Shown here in pieces: positions 11,304 to 22,053 of a stretch of DNA of 64,000 nt. The stretch spans positions 2,480,001 through 2,544,000 of the forward strand of contig JACONQ010000007.1 of NCBI GenBank assembly GCA_014281115.1, written 5' to 3'. Within the stretch, counting starts at the first letter, position 1, and every line of letters begins with the position of its first letter. This DNA comes from Laburnicola sp. R22_1 (taxonomy: Eukaryota > Ascomycota > Dothideomycetes > Pleosporales > Didymosphaeriaceae). The position numbers were made by a program, and so were the translations under genes. A model generated the notes under the pieces. The model searched no databases and was not told where the DNA came from. It was given only the letters and a program-made list of their open reading frames with translations.

Positions 11304-14300
11304 TCAAGAGAAAAAGTACTTCGACTGATGCAACCTCGAGATATCCCAATCGCCCTTCTTCGGCACCGGCGGAAACTCCAACGGAAGCCAGACAGTAACA
11401 ATATTGCGCTGTTTAGCCTTGGTAACAGCATCCGTCTTCAGCTCCGCGGCGTCGCCTTCCGTCTCCGCGTCCAACTCGTTCAAGTCTTCGACCTCCGTTC
11501 CGACGGCACCGATAGCCGCCTCTGGAGGCTTGACTTCGCCAATGAGCGCAAGGCGAATGGAGGCAAAGTCCTTAGGGTCAGCGTTGGCCTGCCAGATGCT
11601 TGTGGGCGTGACCATCTGCTGGCCCTGCTTCCTCAACTTCGGATCGTCGCTGTTCAGTAGCTCCTGTCGCTTGGATTCTAGCGCGAGTTCCGTGAACGTA
11701 GCATGCAATCGGTTGGGTGGGATCTTGCCGCCGTTTTGTTTCGTTCTCCAAGCCAATATCACCTTGGCAACGGAAGAAGTCGCATGAATCTTCGACTTGT
11801 ACATCGAACCTGCGTAGCGGGCATTGAATTCCGCGTGGAGCCGACCCATGATATCCTCTGAATGCATGCGCACAAACGCGTCACGGAGGACCACGTTTAA
11901 GTTGGGAATGTCGGCCGCGTGAGTCCAGAAACTATCGTGGACGGCGGCAAAATCAAGTCCTAATTCGTCACATTTGAGCGCCGAAAGTATCATATGAGTA
12001 GCGTCGAGAGAATGGATGAAATTGGGCGGGAATGCCTGAAGCTGTTTGCGCTTGTCGACGGCGTTGGCGTAGTTGCGCCTTGGAATGATGATCTCCTGTA
12101 GGTGGGTCTTGATCACCTGGATTTTTTGTTTGCGATATGGTTGGACGACCGGCATCTTCAAAGGCGTCGTCCAGATTATGCTCGTCTTGAATGTCTCTGC
12201 ATCTTCGACTATCTTCTTCTTTGCGTTGGGCGACTTTTTTTTTTTGGACTTGTACTTGTTTTCGAAATAAAGCACTGGTTTCCCTTCGATGTGCTCGCGA
12301 ATGAACTGTATCTGCTCCGGGGGAATAGATGAGGTGATACGGTCACCGCACTCGCCAAGCCAATGCTGGATATCCTGAGCGCCGTTGAAGATTTTGCCGA
12401 GGGCGGCAAAAATCTTAGATGCAATATACATAGCAACCACCGCGAGACTAGAAACCCCATCGACAGCTTCAAACTTTGGGAAAATGTCTCTTAGTTCACT
12501 CTCCACTTGAGTCTTCGCACCGATGAAGGTGACACCATAAACATTAGTCATGACAGTTCGCTTAACAACCTTCCGAGTAATTTTGTCCTTCATGAGTTTC
12601 GCAGCTGCGTGGCCGCTCGCAGCATCTTCAGCCACCATCTCTCTTACGAGCTCCGCAACACCTGTGTAGATATCCTGCGGGCGGTCTGATGGTTCGAGGT
12701 TGACTTGGCTGGCGCCGGCGCGATCGCCACCCAATGCAGCGTAGTGCTGAAGACCGTTGCAAGTTCCATCTTGGTGGATAGGAAGGTGGGAGAGGAAACG
12801 AGTTGGGTCCGGAGATTCCAGTGCGTTCTTCAACTCCATGCAGCATGCAAGACATTGCCAAGGATCCTCCGCCTTGGTCCACCATCTCCTTCCGTCGAGC
12901 GGGTTCGTTGCAGAGTCGTAGATCTCGTGGATGTTGTCCATGGTAAACTGTTCCCGATCGCGTAGGCTAGCCTTGTCGAACCCGTAAAGATTCGCAAGAT
13001 GCACCTTGAGCCATTGCAAGCCCACGGAGCCGAGTTCCTTACCGTTAGCGAACCGGAGAAGACCCCTTGCAAAATCCGATCCCATGTGATTTAGTAGTGG
13101 TGGAATAGGGTAAGCTCTACCGCGGAAATCAAGACTATGCGGGAAATAGATCTTCGGTTCGTGGACATATGCGCGGGCGATCTCGAGTTGAAAGTTCTGG
13201 AAACAGCGTTGGGAGTGATATCCGCTCATAGTATTCTGGTGATTTTTTAGGCGTTGTAGCCACAGTTTTCTTTCCGTCGCTGGTGCATCCTCAGGTGGTT
13301 CTGTGGGAGGCTCCACGTGGGTCTGCGCCGCGACCATCGCACCAATACCTTCTCCAGCATTCCACGCTTGTGCCATCACTTGGAAAAGTTCCTTGTTGAT
13401 TTGCCACGGGACCTTTCCAAGGGTATCAAGACCCTTGAGAATTTTGTCCATATCGCCGTTTGCAATAGCTGATTGAGCATAAGCACGCTGTGCGCTATCA
13501 CCGTACCGTGTGCGGACAACGCTTCCTAGCGACGAGTAGTAGCCGCCTTCGTCAAAGCTGGCCCATGGCTTAGGCTCAAAAATCATGGGCAGCTTTAAAC
13601 TGGCGATCCCGCCGACGGACTCACTGCTCAGCTTTGCGAGGATATCCTGATGCGGGATGATCCAGCCCGTCTTTTTGCCGTGTGCAAAACCAATGTTATG
13701 ATGGAACGCGGCTCGCGTGCTCGTCAGTTGTTTTCCAGTTTTGGGGTCCTCGGCTGTGACCGTAACAGTAGCTGCGTGTAGGAAATGCTCAAGCATCATC
13801 GCCCCAAGTCTAGTTTTGATCGATTGAGGTATGTCCTTTTTCATAAACGCGTCCGTTAAGGGCATGGGCTCGATAACTGGCTTTGAAGCAGGTCTAGTGT
13901 CCTTTGTTTCCCGGGCCAGGGAGTTCAGTAGTGTTCGCCGTGCGTCTTTACGCTGCTTCTTCTGTCGGGCTAAATGTTTTTGCAGAGCCTCCGAATTTGC
14001 ATCCTGCCAGAAGTCTTCTCCCAATGCAGAGCAAAGCACACTGACTTTCAGCGCCTGCACATCCGCTTTTAGGCTTTTCGCACAACCCTGGACGATGCGT
14101 CCAATAGTTAGGGCCGCCAATTTTTCGGGATTGCACATCTCGAGATAGGGTCCGTACGTGTGTCGCTCATCTGACCGGTTATCATTGGACGGTGCAGAAA
14201 GCACTTCCTTGGTGCGAGCGAACTCCTTTTTGACACGGGGTAGAAGTGCCGAATACCACTGCCACATGAAGGATTGTATGGATTTGCTTTTGAGGATACC

Positions 14301-15470
14301 GTGAATGCCAATTTCTTTGAGTTTTTCATCTTCCGTCCTCCACCGTGCAACAGCGGCCTCGGTCGCATCGCGCTCGAGCCGCAGCTGCCGCAAGTAGGCG
14401 TGAGCACGGTCCTTTTCTTCCTTGTTGCCCTCCATCTCTTGAGGATAAGGGACCCGAGCATTCGACTCGAAGACTAGTAGCGAATCCTTGAGTGCTATAA
14501 GCCCTTGGCCTTTCTGTTCAATCGCTCTCACGGTGTGCGCGGGATCCCGAAGGAGGCCGTGTTCGATCAAGGCAGCGTGTCCCGCCGGCGTACTGATGTG
14601 GATCTCTCCAGGTTCGTCCATGGCGGGTGGTTCCCTGAAACGCTCCGGCTGGGCGCGGATGAGCGCATCCCATTCGTGGTCGTCGAAATCCTCCGAGGCG
14701 TTTATGGCATCCATGACGTCCTCCCCAGATTCTTCCGCCATGATGAGATATTTCCGCAGGGCACGATGTCTCTCGTGACCTTCGAGCAGCGTCATGGATG
14801 CCCGCAGAAGCGTGATGAAAGTGCCTGCGTTGGGTGCGATGCCGCGCCGCGCCATGTGTGCATCGTACCATTCCTCCATCTCGGCCATGGCCGTGGGAGT
14901 GGGGTTCTGTTGGGCCCGCTCTAACACAGTCTGCAGATAGGCGTTGTGTGCCTCGACCACCTCGTGCGCGGCAGGGTCGTACATGGTCGTCAACCGCTGG
15001 ATGATGGCCGTCGCTCTCTCCATGCGGCCCACCCGCAGGCAGGCGTGCAGGTTCTGGAACAGCTCGATGGGGTCGCCTCCGATGCCGAATCTTGAGGGCG
15101 TCGAAGGCAGACTGACGGATTGGCGCAGGATGAGCGGCGCCGAGGGGTCCCAAGGCTCAAGGCGTGACAGGCCCGCCGGCTGCATGTGAGAGCTTGAGGC
15201 CCAGGGTGGCAGGATGGGATCGAAGGTCATGGGCATCTGGGAGGGCTGTACGTCGGCGGCTGTGGCGAGTGAGCGCGTCTCGTGCCGTGGCGACGGAACG
15301 GCGTGTCGGGGTCGTCGTGCATCGTATGGCGTGGCTGTCGAGTGTCTAACGCTGGCTGCCCATCGCATCTGCGCCGGACACAGCCACGGGAGCGTCAATT
15401 GCTCGGCCAGCTGCGTGGGCGACCTGAAGGCATCCCGTCGCAGCTTCCGTCGGCCTGCTCGCGCGAGCAT
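11304..15470 (-). CDS. RPO41: Mitochondrial DNA-directed RNA polymerase (T7-phage type)
   Basis: A single uninterrupted minus-strand exon encodes about 1388 aa; fungal Rpo41 proteins are of similar size. This enzyme transcribes the mitochondrial genome. The first in-frame ATG is at 15470, and the frame upstream of it opens only with a TTG. The N-terminus is rich in Arg and poor in acidic residues, as expected of a mitochondrial targeting peptide. A poorly conserved helical N-terminal extension follows, then the single-subunit polymerase domain. Diagnostic motifs are HQDGTCNGLQHYAALGGD, with catalytic Asp at residue about 901; the O-helix-like KVVKRTVMTNVYGVTFIGAK; and the palm motif HDSFWTHAAD, with the second catalytic Asp at about 1179. 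All key residues are present, so the gene looks functional. The next gene upstream, on the same strand, ends at 15900. Confidence 0.96.
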   Translation of the reverse strand: MLARAGRRKLRRDAFRSPTQLAEQLTLPWLCPAQMRWAASVRHSTATPYDARRPRHAVPSPRHETRSLATAADVQPSQMPMTFDPILPPWASSSHMQPAGLSRLEPWDPSAPLILRQSVSLPSTPSRFGIGGDPIELFQNLHACLRVGRMERATAIIQRLTTMYDPAAHEVVEAHNAYLQTVLERAQQNPTPTAMAEMEEWYDAHMARRGIAPNAGTFITLLRASMTLLEGHERHRALRKYLIMAEESGEDVMDAINASEDFDDHEWDALIRAQPERFREPPAMDEPGEIHISTPAGHAALIEHGLLRDPAHTVRAIEQKGQGLIALKDSLLVFESNARVPYPQEMEGNKEEKDRAHAYLRQLRLERDATEAAVARWRTEDEKLKEIGIHGILKSKSIQSFMWQWYSALLPRVKKEFARTKEVLSAPSNDNRSDERHTYGPYLEMCNPEKLAALTIGRIVQGCAKSLKADVQALKVSVLCSALGEDFWQDANSEALQKHLARQKKQRKDARRTLLNSLARETKDTRPASKPVIEPMPLTDAFMKKDIPQSIKTRLGAMMLEHFLHAATVTVTAEDPKTGKQLTSTRAAFHHNIGFAHGKKTGWIIPHQDILAKLSSESVGGIASLKLPMIFEPKPWASFDEGGYYSSLGSVVRTRYGDSAQRAYAQSAIANGDMDKILKGLDTLGKVPWQINKELFQVMAQAWNAGEGIGAMVAAQTHVEPPTEPPEDAPATERKLWLQRLKNHQNTMSGYHSQRCFQNFQLEIARAYVHEPKIYFPHSLDFRGRAYPIPPLLNHMGSDFARGLLRFANGKELGSVGLQWLKVHLANLYGFDKASLRDREQFTMDNIHEIYDSATNPLDGRRWWTKAEDPWQCLACCMELKNALESPDPTRFLSHLPIHQDGTCNGLQHYAALGGDRAGASQVNLEPSDRPQDIYTGVAELVREMVAEDAASGHAAAKLMKDKITRKVVKRTVMTNVYGVTFIGAKTQVESELRDIFPKFEAVDGVSSLAVVAMYIASKIFAALGKIFNGAQDIQHWLGECGDRITSSIPPEQIQFIREHIEGKPVLYFENKYKSKKKKSPNAKKKIVEDAETFKTSIIWTTPLKMPVVQPYRKQKIQVIKTHLQEIIIPRRNYANAVDKRKQLQAFPPNFIHSLDATHMILSALKCDELGLDFAAVHDSFWTHAADIPNLNVVLRDAFVRMHSEDIMGRLHAEFNARYAGSMYKSKIHATSSVAKVILAWRTKQNGGKIPPNRLHATFTELALESKRQELLNSDDPKLRKQGQQMVTPTSIWQANADPKDFASIRLALIGEVKPPEAAIGAVGTEVEDLNELDAETEGDAAELKTDAVTKAKQRNIVTVWLPLEFPPVPKKGDWDISRLHQSKYFFS

Positions 15471-15899
15471 CTTGAAAATCGAACGGGGTATTAAAGGGAT
15501 GGGAAACAGAAAGCTACCAAGCAACGCACGAACAGGCAAGGAAGGAGTGGACGAGCCTGCGCAAGATGCAGGGCGGAGAGACGTCTAGGACGACGAGGAG
15601 GTGTGAAACGGTCAATGGCAAAAAGCAGAGCAGAGCCCCTGCCTACAAAATCGGGAGGGCCCGTGCACCTACGCGGCCCGCACGCACGTGACCCTCCTAG
15701 AATCTTAGAGTAGTCTAGCCAAATTTGGAGTCGATGAGTAATGAGCACTTAGTCATCATGTGATAAAAGTTGGCGCCGTCGTCCCCAAGAGCCACCGACG
15801 GCCGCTATAACTCCAATCATACACAACCATCGAAAGCACCAAACGCTGCCAAAACGCCAGCGGAAGCCCCAAGCCCCAAGCACCCCCCAAAGAACCCGT
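15471..15899. other. RPO41 upstream region
   Basis: These 429 bases separate the stop codon of the glycosyltransferase-like gene from the ATG of RPO41, both on the minus strand. They must hold the 3' end of the former and the promoter and leader of the latter. I see no additional gene and no clear TATA element. Confidence 0.6.
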
Positions 15900-18176
15900 C
15901 TAAATATCCATCGTGGACGTAGGCGCCGCGCTCGTACTCTCCGTCATGCTACTCTCCGCCGTCACCGTTGCTCGCCGTTCATCATCATCACGCGCGAGCG
16001 CCGTGCTCCAAGCGTCGCGATAGTCGTCCAGTATTTCCTCCTCCGCATCAATTGTAACCAAGTTATCATCCTCCCAGTCTTCATCATCTTCTTCACCGAA
16101 GCAGAAAAGGTCCCGTGCGCTCCCCGCTACAACTTTCCGATGCTTGCCTTCGGGAATTTGGCAGCCGCCAATTACTTCGCGGTACTTATCCGCATACTTG
16201 GCAGCGATTGAAGAGACGTTCGACTGCGCGATCATGACACCACGATGCGTGAGATAGGGAAGGTGAGGTATCTCAGGGAGGTCCGCGTCGAAGGGAAGGA
16301 TGAGGTGCAGCGGCCGTGAGGGAGGGACGACGTTTGTTTCCGGAACCTTGGGGGGTAATGCGGGCGTACTTCCGCGAAGAAAAGGCTCGTTGGATAGTTT
16401 CGGCGGAGCAGGAGCCTCGTCCTCTATTTGTCTAGCATCTGGCGGAGCGTATTCTTCGGGGATGTGGTACAGCTCGTTATGGATCGTGACGAAGGCCTCT
16501 TCCGAGACCGCTCCGGGGTAGAGCAATGCATAGCCGCGGGCGCGCATGAACTCAAGTATGTACTCCACCCACGAAGGTAGCGTTTCTGACACAAGCTTGT
16601 GCCGTTGTGGTGCTTTGGAGTGCTTTGCAACGCGGTTGCTGAGGAACGAGTGCAACTCTGCCCATTTATCACCGAAGAAAAGCGTCGCGTGACTGTTTGG
16701 TGCTTGCCACAAGAACGGCAAACTTTTCGGTTTAGTTTTCCCTTTAGCGAAAAGTCCCTCATATCGTGCTGATTGCATATCGGTGGGCCTCGGAGGGGTG
16801 AGTTTCGTCTTCCCGTCAAGTAGAACAGATGGGAGTTCTAGCGTCACACCCATGACGTTGGCGGCGTCATCTTCAGCATATGTAGAGTACTTGTACTCGA
16901 GTAGGGTGTAGATGAGGTACTGATAATACTGTGAGGAAAGTTCGGCCTGTGGCGAAAGAAGCAAAAGGTGCGAATTCTTGGAGCTTGGGTAAAAGAGCTC
17001 TAGGAAGCGGATAGCGGATTCCTCCTGCGTCGCATGCTGATTTCCAATTTTGCGTCTGGTTGTTATATGGCTCTGGTGTCCAGAGAGGGGCCATTTGAAG
17101 CTATCCAGGAACTGTTCTACGGATTCGTCAACCTCCGCAGGCAATTCAATGGTTATGTGTGGCAGGTTCAGACCGCCATAATCTGCGGACTTGATAGACT
17201 TTAGCAGGCGAGCAACACTCGACGAGTCTGGTGGCACTTGTATGAGAATATCGACGGTAGGTAGGTGCCAGCTCCTCAGCGATCCGGCGTCCAATCTGGT
17301 TATCCACATCATGCTCTCTGACTTATCCTTGGGAATCTCGATCAAAGGCATCTCCAGCACCTTAGTCTTCGCGCGCATTCCCCTTACGAAGAAGCCGTCC
17401 TCTGAAAGAGCATCATCTACAATGGCAGCCTGTGGATGCAAGAAGCTGTGAATATGAGCCATGGCGGCCATGACGCTCGCTTCGGCACGGTCGTCGGAGC
17501 TGTATTCTGTGTAGTCTGGCCGTGCGTCGTGGAAGATGGCCGGGCACTTGATCTGGTCTATGCCGTTGACCTCGAGTATCTGGGCCATTTCCAGGTCTTC
17601 CCTGCCCATGAAGGCAGCGTGCACCCAATTCCTACTCCAGCGTGCCATCTCGCATATCATGGGGAGCATTGTGGAGGCGCTCGAGAGACTTGAGACGGCG
17701 AAGACCACATTCCGATTTATTGCTCGGTAGCCATTGGTGTGAGACGCTCCGTGGAGCGAGGCGGCGAGCCTGTAGAACTTGAAATGGCCGTCGAACGCGT
17801 GCGGCGTGGGCTCTCCGGCTCTCGGCGTCCTGAGTCCAGGTGGAGGCCCCGTAGGTTCTTCGGTGTTCGGTTGATCGTAGCCATAACTATAGCCAGATGT
17901 CGTCCGTTGCTCGGCCCATTGACCCAGGTCCGGCATGTACTTCACCAGCGCATAGAGCACATACAGCCCCGCCACGGCCAGCAGGATGCGCCGGCGTCGC
18001 CATCGCAGCGGGGTGCTCCTGGGTGTCCATGTTGGCATGCGCGGCGCCGCTCCCCGTTTGTGGTCGTCGTCCTTCTTCCCCAGCTCTTCGTCGCCGGGCA
18101 GCACCGACTTGCTCAGCATGCTCCCCCAGATTGCGCCCTCCTGCAACCACCGTCGGTTCGAGGATCCGGCTCGCAT
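15900..18176 (-). CDS. Type II membrane protein, fungal glycosyltransferase-2-like
   Basis: A single minus-strand exon encodes about 758 aa from the ATG at 18176. A second in-frame ATG at 18119 (MLSKSVLPGDEELGKKDDD) could be the real start and would give 739 aa. A short basic cytosolic tail (WRRRR) precedes one membrane segment (ILLAVAGLYVLYALVKYM, about residues 64-81), which suggests a signal-anchored Golgi or ER protein with a large lumenal part. The lumenal part has a repeated look of nucleotide-sugar-enzyme folds, and the stretch DILIQVPPDSSSVARLLKSIKSADYGGL resembles the start of a family-2 glycosyltransferase fold. The C-terminal ~80 residues are acidic, then Ser/Thr-rich. I know this as a conserved Pezizomycotina family often labelled glycosyltransferase 2. 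I cannot point to a confirmed DXD catalytic motif, so the enzyme class is tentative. Confidence 0.85.
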   Translation of the reverse strand: MRAGSSNRRWLQEGAIWGSMLSKSVLPGDEELGKKDDDHKRGAAPRMPTWTPRSTPLRWRRRRILLAVAGLYVLYALVKYMPDLGQWAEQRTTSGYSYGYDQPNTEEPTGPPPGLRTPRAGEPTPHAFDGHFKFYRLAASLHGASHTNGYRAINRNVVFAVSSLSSASTMLPMICEMARWSRNWVHAAFMGREDLEMAQILEVNGIDQIKCPAIFHDARPDYTEYSSDDRAEASVMAAMAHIHSFLHPQAAIVDDALSEDGFFVRGMRAKTKVLEMPLIEIPKDKSESMMWITRLDAGSLRSWHLPTVDILIQVPPDSSSVARLLKSIKSADYGGLNLPHITIELPAEVDESVEQFLDSFKWPLSGHQSHITTRRKIGNQHATQEESAIRFLELFYPSSKNSHLLLLSPQAELSSQYYQYLIYTLLEYKYSTYAEDDAANVMGVTLELPSVLLDGKTKLTPPRPTDMQSARYEGLFAKGKTKPKSLPFLWQAPNSHATLFFGDKWAELHSFLSNRVAKHSKAPQRHKLVSETLPSWVEYILEFMRARGYALLYPGAVSEEAFVTIHNELYHIPEEYAPPDARQIEDEAPAPPKLSNEPFLRGSTPALPPKVPETNVVPPSRPLHLILPFDADLPEIPHLPYLTHRGVMIAQSNVSSIAAKYADKYREVIGGCQIPEGKHRKVVAGSARDLFCFGEEDDEDWEDDNLVTIDAEEEILDDYRDAWSTALARDDDERRATVTAESSMTESTSAAPTSTMDI

Positions 18177-18583
18177 GCGCGCAATCCAAATCACACCATG
18201 GCGCTTTGGCTCCTCGGCATGCGCTCAACGCAAGGGAGCTCGTCGTGGTTCGTGCAGGGCGGTGGAAGCAAGGGCGTGACGGGCGGCAAGGGAAAGCACT
18301 GCTGAGATGGACCGCTCTACAGAGGCGACGAGGTGGAAGCAGAAGGGCCCGCTCACGGAGACGTCACGAAGGCAATCACACGCTGGCCAAGCTTTTGGTG
18401 TCACTGAGGACATGTTGTTGGTAGCTTCGGGCTTACTAACGGCCTGCCGTCCGCATTCTGCCAAGCGCGTTCATCTCCCCGGCGCCGTCCACGCGTCACG
18501 TGGTCTTCCCAATGGACACTCGTGCAGTGACAAAACACGATTCATACTTCAATATACTCCATTGAACATTCTACGTGCAAAAA
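18177..18583. other. Intergenic spacer between two minus-strand genes
   Basis: This 407-bp spacer contains the promoter of the glycosyltransferase-like gene and the 3' end of the P450 gene. No separate gene is visible. Confidence 0.6.
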
Positions 18584-20271
18584 CTACGCCGTCTCTGCCA
18601 GTCTCTCATCCGCTTCCTGCAAAGCCTTCCTCAGAGCCGCCTCGTTGCGCGGCTTGAAAACAACCTTGTAAGACTTGCACATGGTCACGAGACTGCAAGG
18701 GTCTGCGCTCCCCTTCACCGGATGTGTCTCAACCTGCGAGTCCTGCACAATCTCGAAGCTGTTCAGCATCCGCATATACACCAAGTACAGCTCCCTGTTC
18801 GCAAGCAGCGACCCAGCGCACATTCTGTACCCAAGACCATACGTAAACAAGGGCGCATCCGGTTGCTCCAACCATCGTTCCGGCCGGAACTCTTCAGGGT
18901 CGCTCCAGACTTTCGGATCTGTGTGGCGCTGTCAGTCCATGTTTGCTTGCACTTGGTGAGACATGACTTACCCATGTTGCACGCCCACGCGTTCAGGTAG
19001 ATGGTGCTACCAGCCGGAATCAGCTTGCCCTCATAAATCACGTCCTTCACCGTTGCTCGCGGGAGCGCTAGCCGGAGAACGCAGTAATATCGCAGACACT
19101 CCCTTACCAAAGCGACAACGTAGTCGCACTTTTGGTCATCGTACGCGTCGCATAGCGGCTCTTCGTCGGAATAAAACTTGCGGATTGCCGCAACCGCCTT
19201 CTTCTGGACGTCGGGTCTTTGGGCAAGAAGCGCAACACTCCACTGCACCAGTGTCGTGATGGTATCCAGCCCCCCAGAAAGCATGGTCAAGCTAATGGAT
19301 GTCATTTCCTCCTTGTTCAGCGGAGTAGACTTATCCTGGATGATGTTGGCTTGGATGCAGGGCTTGTGAATGCCCTTCTCCATTCGCTCGTCCAAGTCCT
19401 TGTTCAGCCTGGCCAAGTACACATCTCGCCTGTTCCTCATATCGCGCGCCTTCAAGGACCCAGGGCTAAACGGGTTGAGTCTGAGAAGCGGGATATAATC
19501 TTGAAGATTGCCAGTCGTGCTTCGGAACAAGGAGATTGATTCCTCCACCTCGGTGATCTCGTGGAACATCGGATCGTCACGGCTACCCATCCGCGTGCCC
19601 CAGTTCAGTGTCAGAGATAGAGAAAGTGAAAGTCGCTGGATCATCGGCATGGGGTCAATGCCAAGAGTGCCTGCTTTCCCGTTTTCGAACCCCTCCTTGA
19701 CAAAGTCCTTGGTCTCGACATCAAGGTGGCCAATATAAGTCGCGATCGAGGGCTTGTTGACTGCAGAAGCAACGCCCTTACGCCTCCTCTTCAGCGAGTC
19801 ATTGAAAGGTGAAGTTCCGATAGACGTGCCCGCGGTATTTGAAAGCACCTACATCTTATTAGCACCGCAAGTTCTCCGTCTTCTCTCTGCATTCCCCGTA
19901 CGTACCTTGTGGAACGTCCAAAACACTGGCCTCGAACTCAACGCCTGACTGTTCTGCCCGAAGATCTTTCTCGCTGCCTCTGCACTGTTGACCACAATAA
20001 CCGGAACATTGCCCAGCTGTATCTGGTACACATCTCCATAGACCTTGCTCCACTGGCGGTACTTCTCAGCAGCGTTGTACTTGATATCGGGAATGTTGCC
20101 GACAAGCGGCCAGTTGGTGGGACCCGAGAACCCTTTTACGCGCTGTGAACGGCGTACGAATTCATTGATAATGACATAGGCGACGGGAATGCCAACGGCC
20201 AGTAACAAGACGGAGCGAAGCGTATGTTCGAATAGCTGCTCCGACAGCAACGGCATAATTATCGAGATCAT
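18584..20271 (-). CDS. Cytochrome P450 monooxygenase (CYP504-like), 3 exons
   Basis: Exons 20271-19906, 19848-18972 and 18918-18584 encode about 525 aa, a normal microsomal P450 length. Intron 1 (19905-19849) is GTACGT...GCTAAT...TAG; intron 2 (18971-18919) is GTAAGT...CTGAC...CAG. Both junctions are in phase. An N-terminal membrane anchor (about residues 8-36, hydrophobic, followed by basic residues) is followed by the proline-rich hinge GFSGPTNWPLVGNIP. The I-helix motif SGGLDTITT has Asp317, the K-helix ExxR is E372-R375 (ECLR), and the haem loop YGLGYRMCAG places the ligand Cys at 448. It should oxygenate a small lipophilic or aromatic substrate with electrons from P450 reductase. The sequence around and after the haem loop reminds me of fungal phenylacetate hydroxylases (CYP504), but family assignment from memory is only moderately sure. 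No pathway partner genes are adjacent. Confidence 0.93.
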
Positions 20272-22053
20272 CCTGCCGAAATCTCCTCGATACCCAACTC
20301 TTCCTTCAAAGTCCCAAAATGAAAATAACGATAACGAGGAAAAACGATGCGTCCGCTTTTTCTAAGATCACTGCTTGTACAAACCGCGAGCGACGAGAAA
20401 TTCAAAGAGAAAACGATGCGTTGGTGCCTTCACAGCTCTCAAACGATAACAGCGAGCCGTGACATTGTACCGTCGCCCCGTGGCTATCTATACTCTGGCC
20501 CTGTTCCCACATTAGAGCCGGCGCTGCGGAGCATGATGCGGGGACCTTCGGAGGGGGTGTCTCGCGGCGGAATGTGCGGAATGATTCCGTGCCGCGGAAG
20601 GCATGGCTATTGGACGTTGAATGAGGAACATCCATGAGTCTAGGCGCGAAGAAAGATTCGTATGGACTTAGCTTTACCGAAGGTACTGCTCACATGGCGT
20701 CAAGGTTTTTCGGGGCGGGTTTGGCGGAACATGTGTGGTGAGGAAGTGCGAGGGTGCCCGGGTTGGTGGTACGTCATCGTGCCGACGTCTTCCGTTGACT
20801 TCCTTCTACTAGATGTTAAGTTACTTCTTTCAACATTCATCCAGGATGCGTTTTGCGCTGTGAGCATTCTAGTCGCGTGTGGTCTTTGTTCACTTTGAAG
20901 CGTGCGTCATCGATGCCGGGTACGTATATGATCGTAATGGCCAATCAATGGCTGTCAGATTGCTTAAGTCGGCGACAAAGGTACTGGGGGTAGATGGTGT
21001 TTCAATTACATTCCATGAGAACCTCTCCGGGAATCCTAGCGGGTCTAGACGCTGTAGATACTGGCAACTCCCCAAAGGCCGAACCTTTTCGAATGGCCAG
21101 CAAAGCGCCCACTGCGTCTGGTATCCAAAAGGTCTGTACAACCTACTGTAGCTAAAGCAAATGCAGACATCTCCCTATGTTAGGACCGAAGATAGACCGT
21201 CATAGTGCACTAATTTCTTACACTGTTCCCCGGCAAATAGCTAGACGCGAAGCTGGTCAGCTGATTCTGACGACGCACTGAGCCCTCCTTCGGAACCTAC
21301 GGGAGGAGACTTGAGATCAAGTGGAATCTATGCGACAGGTTATGGAGGCCCCGGGCAAGCCGTCCACATCTCTACGAGGAACCGGCCTTGTTGCGCTCGG
21401 GGGTGTTGAACCACAGCTTCCTACCGCATCGAGTGGCACCGTTGCGGTCCGCAGATCTATCACGGCAGCCACTATCACCGATTTGCCTTCGTCTCAGCTT
21501 CACACACAGCAAGTTCACCTCGACGGAGCAAGTACAGGGTGCGTCGACGAGGACGAACAAGAAACATCAGTACTGCGGGGCATACGGTCGAAACCACACA
21601 GGTCTCTGACTCTTCTGTGGCACACGAGCCACGTTCTGCACCAAATCGCACCCGCTAGATGTTGCGCAAAGCTACCATATATCAAGGACTCGCCAGGTCA
21701 ACGAAACCATGCAGTCGATTTGTGTGTAGGCAGTTCTTTGTGCAGGTCGCGCTGTGTGTAGGTCGCGCTGTGCTATGTGTAGGCCGCGCTGGGTGCAGAC
21801 CGTGTTGTGTGCAGGTACTTGGGCAGGGGGTCGGTGCTAGCCGCCACATTGACGGCTTCAGCTTCAACAGTATTACCTCTCAGAGTCATATCATAGATCT
21901 ATGAGCCATGAGGGTATGAGCAATGCAGTAGAGTCATACCTGTGCTGCGAGCTATATGAATACTCGGGATTCACCATCTTTCTCATAGTAAAGCTCTCCA
22001 CTATTCAGAAACCAAGCAGCTCTATCTATATTCTCAAGACCCAAGGCTTTTGA
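20272..22053. other. Intergenic, P450 promoter side; no clear gene
   Basis: The interval lies upstream of the minus-strand P450 and before the first accessory gene fragment. The plus frame 21321-21761 is open but lacks any recognisable feature. Positions about 21735-21815 hold an imperfect tandem repeat of a unit near TGTGTAGGTCGCGCTG. I see no convincing gene. Confidence 0.5.
21735..21815. repeat. Imperfect short tandem repeat (about 16-bp unit)
   Basis: Four degenerate copies of a GC-rich unit resembling TGTGTAGGTCGCGCTG lie in a row, differing by a few transitions and small indels. The function is unknown. Confidence 0.7.
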